DNA of 64,000 nt from DASQBT01 sp963782495 (GTDB taxonomy: Bacteria > Pseudomonadota > Gammaproteobacteria > Burkholderiales > Thiobacillaceae), in NCBI GenBank assembly GCA_963782495.1, contig CAWAJU010000010.1:84031-148030 (forward strand). The letters run 5' to 3'. Both the position numbers and the translations under genes were made by a program. The notes under the pieces were generated by a model. That model was given only the letters and a program-made list of their open reading frames with translations. It was not told the origin of the DNA and did no database searches. This document shows, one piece after another, positions 35,597-43,467 of this stretch; positions within the stretch are counted from its first letter, which is position 1, and each line of letters starts with the position of its first letter.

Positions 35597-36216
35597 CTCA
35601 ACATCCGACAATCTTTGTGGTGGACGATGACCAGCGCGTGCGTGATTCGCTGCGCTGGCTACTCGAATCGGTGAGCCTGCCGGTTAAGACATTCGGCTCT
35701 GCATCGGATTTTCTCAATGGCTGCGACCTGCATTGCCACGGCTGTCTGATACTTGACATCCGCATGCCCGAAATCAGCGGTTTGCAGTTGCAGGACATTC
35801 TGGCGGAGCGCGGCATCCGGCTGCCTATCATCATGGTCTCCGGGCATGGCGATGTACCCACCGCGGTGCGCGCCATGCAAAAAGGCGCCGTGGAATTTCT
35901 TGAGAAGCCCTATAACGATCAGATATTGCTGGACCGGATCAACACCGTCCTGGCGGCGGATGCGCAACGTCAAGAGGCAGACGCGGCGCGCCGGGCGGTT
36001 CTCAAGCGCATGGAAGCATTAACGCTGCGCGAGCGGGAAGTGCTGGAGGGGGTGGTGGGCGGCAGGTCCAACAAACAGATCGCAACCGAACTAGACATTA
36101 GCGTGAAGACCGTCGAAGTTCACCGCGCCCGCGCCATGGAAAAAATGGCCGCCAAATCCGTGGCCGAACTCACGGCCCTGTGCATGCTTTGTGGCCTGGG
36201 TAAGGGCAAACCCTGA
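35593..36216 (+). CDS. FixJ/TtrR-type response regulator
   Basis: 207 residues: receiver domain with phospho-acceptor Asp55 in CLILDIRMPE and Lys in FLEKPYND, then a LuxR-type helix-turn-helix (LTLREREVLEGVVGGRSNKQIATELDISVKTVEVHRARAMEKM). Starts at GTG overlapping the kinase stop, so the pair is co-translated. The nearest downstream genes are the two paralogous secreted proteins, and repeated sequences in their leader regions make them candidate targets. Confidence 0.93.
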   Translation: MTQHPTIFVVDDDQRVRDSLRWLLESVSLPVKTFGSASDFLNGCDLHCHGCLILDIRMPEISGLQLQDILAERGIRLPIIMVSGHGDVPTAVRAMQKGAVEFLEKPYNDQILLDRINTVLAADAQRQEADAARRAVLKRMEALTLREREVLEGVVGGRSNKQIATELDISVKTVEVHRARAMEKMAAKSVAELTALCMLCGLGKGKP

Positions 36217-36245
36217 CAGGGAAAACCCTAAGACGGGTTATGAAT

Positions 36246-36339
36246 GATCCTCACATACAGACTCGGCGGACGCTGCTATAAAACGATCCTCACGCCTTGC
36301 ATCCTGAACGTGAACTAGCGGGGAGGGCGTGAGGTTCGA
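36246..36339 (+). promoter_or_regulatory. Regulatory region of the first secreted paralogue
   Basis: GATCCTCAC occurs twice (36246-36254 and 36285-36293). CCTCACGCC (36288-36296) forms a perfect 9-bp inverted repeat with GGCGTGAGG (36326-36334). TATAAA at 36277-36282 is a -10-like hexamer without a good -35, suggesting an activator. GGGAGGGCGTGAGGTTCGA (36321-36339) recurs almost exactly before the second paralogue (38391-38410). Confidence 0.55.
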
Positions 36340-36368
36340 CGCAAATCCAACCCAACCGAGGAGGTTCT

Positions 36369-38243
36369 ATGAAACAACGAAGCCATGCACCCAAGCTGAT
36401 CGCATCGCTGTGTGCCGCGGGGCTGCCTTTCGTCGCAGGCTTGGCGGCGGCCGCGCCGACCTACGACATCACTGACGTTTACGTTCCTCCAGACCAGTAT
36501 AAGCAGGGAGGGAAGGAACACGATCTGCAATCAAGGCCGATCTACAAGCCGCACGATTCGCGCACCACCCTACTGCCAAATTTCTGGATCACCAGCAACG
36601 AGCGGACCGGCTGCGGCGGCGTTACAACGCTCGACGACGGCTCGGACAAGACGCTTGCAAACGTCATCATCGACGAACCGGGGGTGGAGTACAGCAGCGA
36701 GGAGGCAGGCCTGACTCCGTGCGTGGGCAGCATTGAGCCGCCGCCAGCGGTGGAACCACCGGAACCACCGGAAGGAACCCCCCCGCCGCCGGACGAGCAG
36801 TTCCCCGTCGCTGAACGCTTCAATCCCAAGGTCTGCCTGCCGGTCGTGTTGCCGCCCGGCCAGACTTCCGTGGCCTACAGCGAGCTGCAGGAGGACGGCA
36901 CCACTGCAACCGGCACGGTCAAGTCACCAGGGCCCGGGCTGGTGTGTGCGCCGCTCGGCGCAGAACAACACCCGCGTCACCCGCACGGCATCACCGTCGA
37001 CTACTTGCGCCAACGGGCCTATCAGGTCATTGAGCACTCGGGCCTGCGCTGGAATGCGAACCGCACCGCGTTTCAGGTCGCCGACACGACCGATGAGGAG
37101 TCAGGCTTGACGCTGGCATGGGACATTGGCAATCCCAAGAAACCCACGTATCTCAAAGCCTACCTCAACGGTCATGGCGCCCATGAAGTCACCGTGAACG
37201 AATTCAACGGCCTGGTATTCCAGGGCAACCACGAGGACTCCCCCGGCGTGAAGCCTTCCATCTGGGTCGACGTGATCGACACCACCAAGGCCAACCCCTA
37301 CGGCTTCATCGACACTGGCTACTTCAACGCGGTGCAGGGCATAGACGTGGATGAAGCGAAGAACCTGGTGTATGGCACCACGCACGTGGGCGAGAAGATC
37401 TTTGCCTTCGACGCCAGTTGCAAACCGACGCCTAATCCTGCCGGCATCGTGCCGCCGGCTGCGCCTCCGGGTTATTCCTTGCCCGCCGGCGACACCAACA
37501 TGAAGATGGGCTGGAACTGCGTCAAGTGGTGGGTCGATGTCCGGCCAGCCTTCCTCGCGGCCTTCCCGACGCTCAGCAGCATCCTGGGTCCCACGGCGGC
37601 GGCGCCCAATGTGCTGCATATGCACAACCTCGCCGCCGACGATTTCGGTCACCGTTCCTATTCGACCATACACGGCATCGACGTGCCTGAGCACACCGGA
37701 CTAGCCGCGAACGAGCCGCCTCCGAACGACGAGGACACGGAGGAGGGCGAAGCAGACGAGCATATTCTCGGTCGCTGGGTAGCGGAAGTCGATACACCGA
37801 CCAAGATCAACGCAACCACCAAGAAGGCCACCGCGCCGGTGCACGTCATCGATCTTTCCAACAGCTTCGATGCCCTGACCTATCCGACTTGGGAGGACGT
37901 TTCGGGCGGACTGTCGGGTGTGGAGAATTCCTTCGTGCATGCGCACTTCATCTGGTTCGATCCGCTGCGCCAGTCGCTGCTCGTGACGGGCGAACACACC
38001 GGCAACTTGGGTATCGTCAACCCCAATACGCGGAAGCTTGAACAGGTGATCGGCATCACGCGCGCGATTCACGGATGCATACCACCGCCGCCTGAACCGG
38101 GAGAGGCGGTGGAAGCCGAAGAGCCGCACGTTCACGGCGTCACGGTGCAACCCCTGACAGGAACGGCGTACATCACCGACGAGGGCGAGCCCTGCTTCTA
38201 TGAATCGGTGACCGTGCTGAAGCCTGGCGGCCGCAACTGGTAG
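36369..38243 (+). CDS. Secreted protein of unrecognised family, paralogue 1
   Basis: 624 residues with a Sec signal peptide (about 1-29, AAA cleavage). I do not recognise the family. A Pro/Glu-rich insert lies at about residues 122-145. Repeated blocks of the type (H)GI-x-VD followed by a short strand suggest a beta-propeller: RHPHGITVD, GHGAHEVTVNEFNGLVFQ, VQGIDVDEAKNLVYG, HGVTVQPLTGTAYITDEG. Histidines shared with paralogue 2 (RHP, EHSGLRWNA, HGI..EHTG, HVHGV) and about seven Cys could bind metal and form disulfides. No CxxCH heme motif. GAGGAGG precedes the ATG. A strong terminator follows. Confidence 0.8.
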   Translation: MKQRSHAPKLIASLCAAGLPFVAGLAAAAPTYDITDVYVPPDQYKQGGKEHDLQSRPIYKPHDSRTTLLPNFWITSNERTGCGGVTTLDDGSDKTLANVIIDEPGVEYSSEEAGLTPCVGSIEPPPAVEPPEPPEGTPPPPDEQFPVAERFNPKVCLPVVLPPGQTSVAYSELQEDGTTATGTVKSPGPGLVCAPLGAEQHPRHPHGITVDYLRQRAYQVIEHSGLRWNANRTAFQVADTTDEESGLTLAWDIGNPKKPTYLKAYLNGHGAHEVTVNEFNGLVFQGNHEDSPGVKPSIWVDVIDTTKANPYGFIDTGYFNAVQGIDVDEAKNLVYGTTHVGEKIFAFDASCKPTPNPAGIVPPAAPPGYSLPAGDTNMKMGWNCVKWWVDVRPAFLAAFPTLSSILGPTAAAPNVLHMHNLAADDFGHRSYSTIHGIDVPEHTGLAANEPPPNDEDTEEGEADEHILGRWVAEVDTPTKINATTKKATAPVHVIDLSNSFDALTYPTWEDVSGGLSGVENSFVHAHFIWFDPLRQSLLVTGEHTGNLGIVNPNTRKLEQVIGITRAIHGCIPPPPEPGEAVEAEEPHVHGVTVQPLTGTAYITDEGEPCFYESVTVLKPGGRNW

Positions 38244-38263
38244 TCGCAGGTAGGATCCGTAGC

Positions 38264-38295
38264 ACAGGCCGGGCGACAACGCCCGGCCTGTTTTT
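38264..38295 (+). terminator. Rho-independent terminator after paralogue 1
   Basis: Perfect 12-bp stem ACAGGCCGGGCG / CGCCCGGCCTGT with an ACAA loop, followed by TTTTG. It separates the two paralogues into independent transcripts. Confidence 0.92.
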
Positions 38296-38390
38296 GCTTG
38301 GCGGGCAGGAAAGGCGAAAGACACGGAAACTAGGAAGGCATTCACCGCCGCTCCTGGCCAGATTGCGTTGCTCGGGTGGTCGTTCCTCAT

Positions 38391-38410
38391 GGGAGGGGTG
38401 TGAGGTTCGA
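38391..38410 (+). promoter_or_regulatory. Conserved leader element before paralogue 2
   Basis: GGGAGGGGTGTGAGGTTCGA, differing by one substitution and one inserted base from the element at 36321-36339 before paralogue 1, at similar distance from the start codon (26 and 29 nt). The adjacent CCTCA / TGAGG pair (from 38386) is the counterpart of the inverted repeat there. Confidence 0.5.
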
Positions 38411-38436
38411 AGCTAGGTCAATATGAAGGGTGAATC

Positions 38437-40539
38437 ATGACTCTTCGACACACGGTGCGAGTGCTGAAGTCGCTCGTATCTAAACTGATTGCAGCGCTGT
38501 TTGGCGTCATAGGTATGGCCGGCGCCGCGACGCCGACATACAGGGCCGACAAGCTCCTGATTCCCGAGTACCAGCTCGACCTGCCGTTTGCGGCCGCCGT
38601 TCCGTTTGCTTACTCGAAAACGGCCATCTCCAAGCCGGTGTACCAAACGCAAGACGTGGCCATCGACCCCGGCAGAAACATCTGGCTAACGAGCAACGGT
38701 CGCGGCGGCCCGGGTCGGCCTGGCATGTTCAGCCCAGACGGGACGCAGATCGGGCAATTCCGGGGCGGCATTTCGATTTTTGAGACTGGCTCGAACGATG
38801 TGCTGGCCACGCTGGTCATCGACGAATCCATGTACGCTTCCGGGGCTTCGGCCGCCTATCCGTTCTCCGGGCCGGTAAAGATTCCATACGTGTCGAGTAC
38901 CGGCTTCCTATACCACGGCATGGACCTTGCCGGCATGCCTAAGAGCGTGTGCCCATCTCGTCCAGCGGGGGCACCCGCATTTGTGCAAACCGTGTTCCTG
39001 CCGATCGTGTTGCCGCCGAATTCTGCGCTGCGGCCGAATGTGCCCGGCGCCTACCCTGATCCACTTGGCCGCAAAGACTACGATGGCCATACGTTGAGAA
39101 TTGTTGCGTCCGACGCCCAAGGGCGGCCGATCTACAGTGGACACGACGCCACCGGCCGGCCCGCGGTGATGGCGCCGATGGGCGCGGAGTGTCATTCTCG
39201 TCACCCGCAGGCCATTGCGATCGACAAAAAGCGCGAACTGGTCTATCTGCTCGTCGAGCATTCCGGCTTGCGGTGGAACGCGGACCGCACGGATTTTGTA
39301 CCGGCTGCGAGCACCGCAGAGGAGTCGGGCGCCGCGGTGGTTCTAGATATCCGCGAGTACCACGCAAGCGCTGCGGAGCTTGGGAAGAAGAAGGCTGCCA
39401 GGGGATTCAATCTGAAGATCGTCACCGGCTATCTGTTCGGCCATGCAGCCCATGCGCTGGCGGTCAACGATAACAGCGGCTTGGTGTATCAGGCCAATCG
39501 CGAGAATTCGCCGGGCGTGTCGCCGCCCAACTGGACCGATGTGATCAATCCCGCGAACGCCAATCCGTACGGCTTCATCGACATGGGTTACTACCAGTCC
39601 CTGCAGGACATCGAGGTCAATGAGGGCAACAACACCGTCTACGGCGTCTCTCGCATAGGGCAGCGAATGTACGCCTTCGACGGCAGTTGTGTCCCGAAGC
39701 CAAACAGCGGTGCAAACCTTACCGTGGACCGCAGGCTCGGCTGGAATTGCGTCAAGTACTGGGTCGATCTGCGGACGCCCTGGGACGCCTCTTACGGATC
39801 TGTGTCGACGCAGATCTTTTCGACCCTCGATGTCGCCATGCCTGCCGGCTGTCTGGCGAGTGTCCTGGACTTTGGCGGTCTTGCTGTTGACCAGGTAAAC
39901 AAGCGCGTCTATAACGGACTGCACGGCATCCATCATGCCGAGCACACCGGATTGCCAACCGAGGGGGCATGCACAGACACGCTGCCAAATGGTCGCGGAG
40001 AGTTGGAACCGATGCAGCGCTACAGTGGCCGCTCGATCGTGGAGGTGAATGTGAATCCGGACCAGATGACGATCGATCCGGTGACCAAACAGGCCACGGC
40101 CGGGACTGACGTTATCGATATTTCGAATGGCTACGGCTACCTCAGCTTTGCAAATGTGGAGGACGTTCTCGGGCACCCAGGCACGCTGGCTGATTCAATC
40201 AAGGCGGTGAGCAATCTGGAGAACTCGTTTGTGCAGGGTGATGGGCTGAGGGTGGACCCGAGCCGGCATATATTGCTGGTCACGGGTGGGCGCACCGGCA
40301 ACCTCGGTGTGGTCGACACCAGGACCAACAGGCTGGTGCAAGTCCTGCCGACTTCGGTATTCAATCCGGATCTCGTTAACTCCCCATCTTCGGATTGCGG
40401 CGTGGGAAAGGACGACGTTCCGGATTATCTGGAGCCGCATGCGCATGGCGTTCGTCTCGATCCGCAGACCGGCAAGCTTTACATCTCGGATCAAGGCAAG
40501 CACTGCTTCTATGAGTCGGTTACGATTATCACACCCTGA
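38437..40539 (+). CDS. Secreted protein of unrecognised family, paralogue 2
   Basis: 700 residues with a signal peptide ending near AGAATPT (about 1-30). Clearly homologous to paralogue 1 along most of its length: RHPQAIAID / RHPHGITVD, EHSGLRWNADRT / EHSGLRWNANRT, NPYGFIDMGYYQ / NPYGFIDTGYFN, LGWNCVKYWVDLR / MGWNCVKWWVDVR, HGIHHAEHTGL / HGIDVPEHTGL, VTGGRTGNLGVVD / VTGEHTGNLGIVN, and the end CFYESVTI. It lacks the Pro-rich insert. Conserved Trp, Cys and His residues suggest a disulfide-bonded, perhaps metal-binding, propeller. Converges on the second anti-sigma gene. Confidence 0.8.
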   Translation: MTLRHTVRVLKSLVSKLIAALFGVIGMAGAATPTYRADKLLIPEYQLDLPFAAAVPFAYSKTAISKPVYQTQDVAIDPGRNIWLTSNGRGGPGRPGMFSPDGTQIGQFRGGISIFETGSNDVLATLVIDESMYASGASAAYPFSGPVKIPYVSSTGFLYHGMDLAGMPKSVCPSRPAGAPAFVQTVFLPIVLPPNSALRPNVPGAYPDPLGRKDYDGHTLRIVASDAQGRPIYSGHDATGRPAVMAPMGAECHSRHPQAIAIDKKRELVYLLVEHSGLRWNADRTDFVPAASTAEESGAAVVLDIREYHASAAELGKKKAARGFNLKIVTGYLFGHAAHALAVNDNSGLVYQANRENSPGVSPPNWTDVINPANANPYGFIDMGYYQSLQDIEVNEGNNTVYGVSRIGQRMYAFDGSCVPKPNSGANLTVDRRLGWNCVKYWVDLRTPWDASYGSVSTQIFSTLDVAMPAGCLASVLDFGGLAVDQVNKRVYNGLHGIHHAEHTGLPTEGACTDTLPNGRGELEPMQRYSGRSIVEVNVNPDQMTIDPVTKQATAGTDVIDISNGYGYLSFANVEDVLGHPGTLADSIKAVSNLENSFVQGDGLRVDPSRHILLVTGGRTGNLGVVDTRTNRLVQVLPTSVFNPDLVNSPSSDCGVGKDDVPDYLEPHAHGVRLDPQTGKLYISDQGKHCFYESVTIITP

Positions 40540-40629
40540 GTGATTTTTGGTGAGGGCCTTCGTCAGGTCGGGCGCAAGGCCGGGCTTCCTTCTGTTTGGC
40601 CGGCAAGATATGCGACCAGCGTCTGGTTG

Positions 40630-41427
40630 TCATTTCCCGTCCAGCACCAGCTCGACAAAGTCTCCCAACTCGCGCGTATTGAGGTCGGACACGACCCAAT
40701 ACTCCATGCCATTGTGGGCCGTCCTGATCACGTTGAATCCGCGTACCGACAACATCTTCATGTCCGGTTGCACGCTCACCGGCCTGACGTACGCCGAGAT
40801 CATGTGCCGGCGCCGGCGGTAGACCAGGGCGGCGGTGGTGTGTCCGTCGATCACGTCGCGTCGCGCGCCCAGGAGTTCAAATCCCTGGGCCGACAAGTCG
40901 GGCACCGGCGGTGAATAGGCCAGGTGGGTGCCCAGCCAGGGTTTGACCGTGTGTTGGTCCGAACTCGCCACGTCGATCAGCCGGTCGGTCATCAAGGCCC
41001 GAACATGGCCCGCCACCGCATCTTCCGCGATGCGCTCAAATGCACCTTGGCCGCTTGTGCCGCCATTGAGCACCTTCCAGGTCACGCCCCAGGTAAGCAG
41101 GGCCGAACCCAAGGCCGAAGCAAGTGCCAGGCTCCAGCGCCGCCGTTCAAGGTTCACCGTTTCTTTGCGCGGTACAGTCCGCGCATGCGACGCGGACCGG
41201 GACAGTCCGGGCTCTGCAGCGCTGGCGAATCTGGCCCGCAAGCCATCAGGCGCCGGATAATAACTCGCCCCCTGTCTGATCGTAATGCGCAATGCCTGTT
41301 GCCGCTCCCAAGCGGCCTTCAATGCGGGATCGCTGGCCAGCTGCGCCTGCATTTCCAGGCTGCTGCCGATGTCGAGTTCGCCATCCAATCCGGCGTTCAG
41401 CCACAGTTGATAATCGCCCTTCTTCAT
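40630..41427 (-). CDS. Anti-sigma factor of the second ECF pair
   Basis: 265 residues. The N-terminal 90 (MKKGDYQLWLNAGLDGELD, later APDGLRARF) have the shape of a membrane anti-sigma factor's cytoplasmic domain. One membrane segment lies at about 116-134 (SLALASALGSALLTWGVTW), then a periplasmic domain of about 130 residues ending SDLNTRELGDFVELVLDGK. No DsrE domain, unlike the first pair. The ATG at 41427 overlaps the sigma stop (ATGA); the longer open frame belongs to another reading of the sigma gene. A decayed copy of its C-terminus lies at 32741-32905. Confidence 0.85.
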   Translation of the reverse strand: MKKGDYQLWLNAGLDGELDIGSSLEMQAQLASDPALKAAWERQQALRITIRQGASYYPAPDGLRARFASAAEPGLSRSASHARTVPRKETVNLERRRWSLALASALGSALLTWGVTWKVLNGGTSGQGAFERIAEDAVAGHVRALMTDRLIDVASSDQHTVKPWLGTHLAYSPPVPDLSAQGFELLGARRDVIDGHTTAALVYRRRRHMISAYVRPVSVQPDMKMLSVRGFNVIRTAHNGMEYWVVSDLNTRELGDFVELVLDGK

Positions 41428-41966
41428 GGCTGACGCTCCCGCACCGAAGCTTGCGCGATGGCCCCAAGCGCGTGCGCCAGGAGTTGACGTGCCCTTGAAA
41501 GGCGAGACATCACGGTGCCGATCGGAACATCGGTGATATGCGCAATCTCGCGGTAGGACAACTCCTCGAGTTCGCGCAATATCAGGGTCTCGCGAAAAAT
41601 GACCGGAAGGGCGCTGATCGCTTCGTTCAGCAAGGCGTCTTCGGCATGCCGGATCGCCGCAGTTTCCGGATTGAGGTCGGGTTGGTCGAACGCAGAGTTG
41701 ACGGCGAGTTCGTCGTCGGCGAGGTCGAGCAGTTCGCCCGGACGGTGGGATTTTAGCCACGCATAGGACGCATTGCGCACGATCGCGAGCAGCCATGGTC
41801 GGACATCCGCGCCGCGCAAGCTGCCGATGAAGCGCAAGGCCCGCAGCATCGATTCCTGCACGACATCCTCGGCATCACTTGAATTGCGCACCAACCAGCG
41901 CGCAAGGTTGTAGGCGGCATCCATGTGCACCAACAATCGCTCGAAGCGCGCCTGGTTGTCGTCCAT
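41424..41966 (-). CDS. ECF-type RNA polymerase sigma factor, second
   Basis: 180 residues with region 2 (AYNLARWLVRNSSDAEDVVQESMLRALRF, WLLAIVRNASYAWL) and region 4 (ALPVIFRETLILRELEELSYREIAHITDVPIGTVMSRLSRAR). Third gene of an operon led by a TAT phosphoesterase and a cupredoxin gene, 21 nt after the latter and coupled to the anti-sigma gene. The operon promoter has the same GGGAATAAA-16-TCTTRCATG blocks as the first ECF operon. Confidence 0.92.
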   Translation of the reverse strand: MDDNQARFERLLVHMDAAYNLARWLVRNSSDAEDVVQESMLRALRFIGSLRGADVRPWLLAIVRNASYAWLKSHRPGELLDLADDELAVNSAFDQPDLNPETAAIRHAEDALLNEAISALPVIFRETLILRELEELSYREIAHITDVPIGTVMSRLSRARQLLAHALGAIAQASVRERQP

Positions 41967-41987
41967 GATGAGGTGTCGAGATGATTC

Positions 41988-42350
41988 TCAGGCGGTCACG
42001 ATCAGGCGTCCCGTCATGCCTTCGTGGCCGTCGCCACAAAAGATGTCACACAGAAAGTCGAATGTTCCCACGGTATCCGGAACGATGCGCAAGCGCGCAA
42101 CCTGTCCGGGAATGATGTCGGTGCGCAGTTTGAGGGCCGGGACGCTGAATCCCATGACAACCTCCGGTGCGGTAAATTCAAGCATGACGGGCTCCCCGCG
42201 CTTCAGCGTGATTTCGTTGGGCAAGAAGACAAATTTGCGCGCCACCACCGGAATGACCCGTTCGGCCGGCTGCGCGCGCGCCCAACGAACCGAGGCCCAT
42301 GTTACACCCGCAAGGCCGGCCAGTATCAGACTGCGACGTGTGGGCTGCAT
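41988..42350 (-). CDS. Exported CuA-like cupredoxin
   Basis: 120 residues with a twin-arginine-like signal (TRRSLILAGLAG). The domain resembles the soluble part of cytochrome oxidase subunit II. The CuA cysteine loop is complete, CDIFCGDGHEGM (Cys101, Cys105, His109, Met112). The first CuA histidine, normally in V-I-H-S-F, is replaced: VVMGFSVPAL puts Met66 there. It may bind copper in a modified site. The ATG at 42350 has GGAG 8-12 nt upstream; the TTG at 42356 would overlap that site. Sits between the phosphoesterase (2-nt gap) and sigma genes. Confidence 0.85.
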   Translation of the reverse strand: MQPTRRSLILAGLAGVTWASVRWARAQPAERVIPVVARKFVFLPNEITLKRGEPVMLEFTAPEVVMGFSVPALKLRTDIIPGQVARLRIVPDTVGTFDFLCDIFCGDGHEGMTGRLIVTA

Positions 42351-42352
42351 GG

Positions 42353-43246
42353 TCAACTCTCCACCAGCGGACGTTCATCGAGGGTGATCGTTCGGCCTGC
42401 ATCGGCCTCGGCAAGCTCGCGGAATCCCAGGCCGCGAAACGGGTGCTCAGCATCCCACTTGACCGGTTCGCGCTTCGGCTGAGAACCGGGTGCCGGCAGC
42501 GGGAAGATGAGTGACTTGGCCGCATGATGGGCAATGTGGCCCGTCATGTGATGGTGTTCCTGGTGTATGTGTCCGTAGAAGACCGTGACGTTTTGATAAG
42601 GCATCAGCACGTCGATGACCTGGCTGCCATCGCGGGTGGCCCAGTCCCACTGCGGGGCAAGGTCAAACAGCGGCCGGTGGGTCAGCACGACAATGGGGGC
42701 ATCCTTGGCTAGCCGAGCTAGGTCGGCCTTGAGCCACGCAAGCTGTTCGTCGCCGATCCGGGCCGCGGGATCAGACACGTTGTCGAGCGCAATGAAATGC
42801 ACGTCCTGGTAATCGAAGCTGTAATGCGTGGGGCCGAAGAATTCCTGGTAGGCCGCGCCGTGGTCGAGGGAGGCGTCATGCTCGCCGGGCAGGTAGTGGA
42901 TGTCGCGCACCTTCAGGTCGGCGATAATCGCCTTGAATTCCCGCATCCGGCTACGGCGAACCTGGGGATCGTCGGTAGTGTGGGTCAGGTCGCCGGTAAA
43001 CACGATGAAATCCGGCGGCAGGTCGAGGGCGTTGACCGCAGCGATTGCGCGTTTCAACGTGGAACCCGCTTCCGGATTGACCACAGGGCCGTTGAAGCCC
43101 CAGTGCGAATCGGACAATTGCACGAAATGAAAGTCGGGTGTCCTGGGCGTCCCATAATTCGCACAGCCCGCCAGACCCGATGCAAACACCACGCCTCCCA
43201 GTCCCGTCAGTTTCAAAAAATCCCGTCGATTAATCACTTGACGCAT
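42353..43246 (-). CDS. TAT-exported metallophosphoesterase
   Basis: 297 residues. The N-terminus has the twin-arginine motif NRRDFLKLTG and a hydrophobic stretch ending LAGC, so export and possibly lipidation are expected. Calcineurin-like metal motifs in order: QLSDSHWG (D-x-H), FTGDLTH (GD), LPGEHD (GEHD instead of GNHD), LTHRP and YGHIHQEHHH. The Asn-to-Glu change in the third motif is unusual. Substrate unknown. GAGGAG lies 6-11 nt before the ATG at 43246. First gene of the second ECF operon. Confidence 0.88.
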   Translation of the reverse strand: MRQVINRRDFLKLTGLGGVVFASGLAGCANYGTPRTPDFHFVQLSDSHWGFNGPVVNPEAGSTLKRAIAAVNALDLPPDFIVFTGDLTHTTDDPQVRRSRMREFKAIIADLKVRDIHYLPGEHDASLDHGAAYQEFFGPTHYSFDYQDVHFIALDNVSDPAARIGDEQLAWLKADLARLAKDAPIVVLTHRPLFDLAPQWDWATRDGSQVIDVLMPYQNVTVFYGHIHQEHHHMTGHIAHHAAKSLIFPLPAPGSQPKREPVKWDAEHPFRGLGFRELAEADAGRTITLDERPLVES

Positions 43247-43286
43247 GTTGATCTCCTCTGTTCGACGCACCCGATTGGGGTGGTTA

Positions 43287-43320
43287 CATGCAAGATCACG
43301 GGACGGGGAGATTTATTCCC
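43287..43320 (-). promoter_or_regulatory. Candidate ECF promoter 2 (phosphoesterase-cupredoxin-sigma operon)
   Basis: On the minus strand: GGGAATAAA (43320-43312), 16 bp, TCTTGCATG (43295-43287), ending 40 nt before the phosphoesterase ATG. Matches promoter 1 in 17 of 18 block positions with the same spacing. Confidence 0.7.
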
Positions 43321-43403
43321 GGAAGGCGCCTGTATCGATATGGCCAGGACATTGAGCCTCGACATGACCTATGCGCTGAAAGACCGAAACGTCGCTGGAA
43401 GCC

Positions 43404-43433
43404 TTGGCTGGAGGATGTTCCATCCTCTAAAAT
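43404..43433 (+). promoter_or_regulatory. Possible promoter of the HU gene with internal palindrome
   Basis: TTGGCT at 43404 and TAAAAT at 43428-43433, 18 bp apart. Between them GAGGATG-TTC-CATCCTC is a perfect 7-bp inverted repeat that could be an operator or just a hairpin. Weak -35. Confidence 0.4.
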
Positions 43434-43467
43434 GGCTTGACCCTATAGCCATCCAGGAGCCAAGAGG

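Noticed and set aside
36369..40539. Multiheme cytochromes
   Set aside because: Both proteins contain several Cys and His, but no CxxCH motif is present in either.
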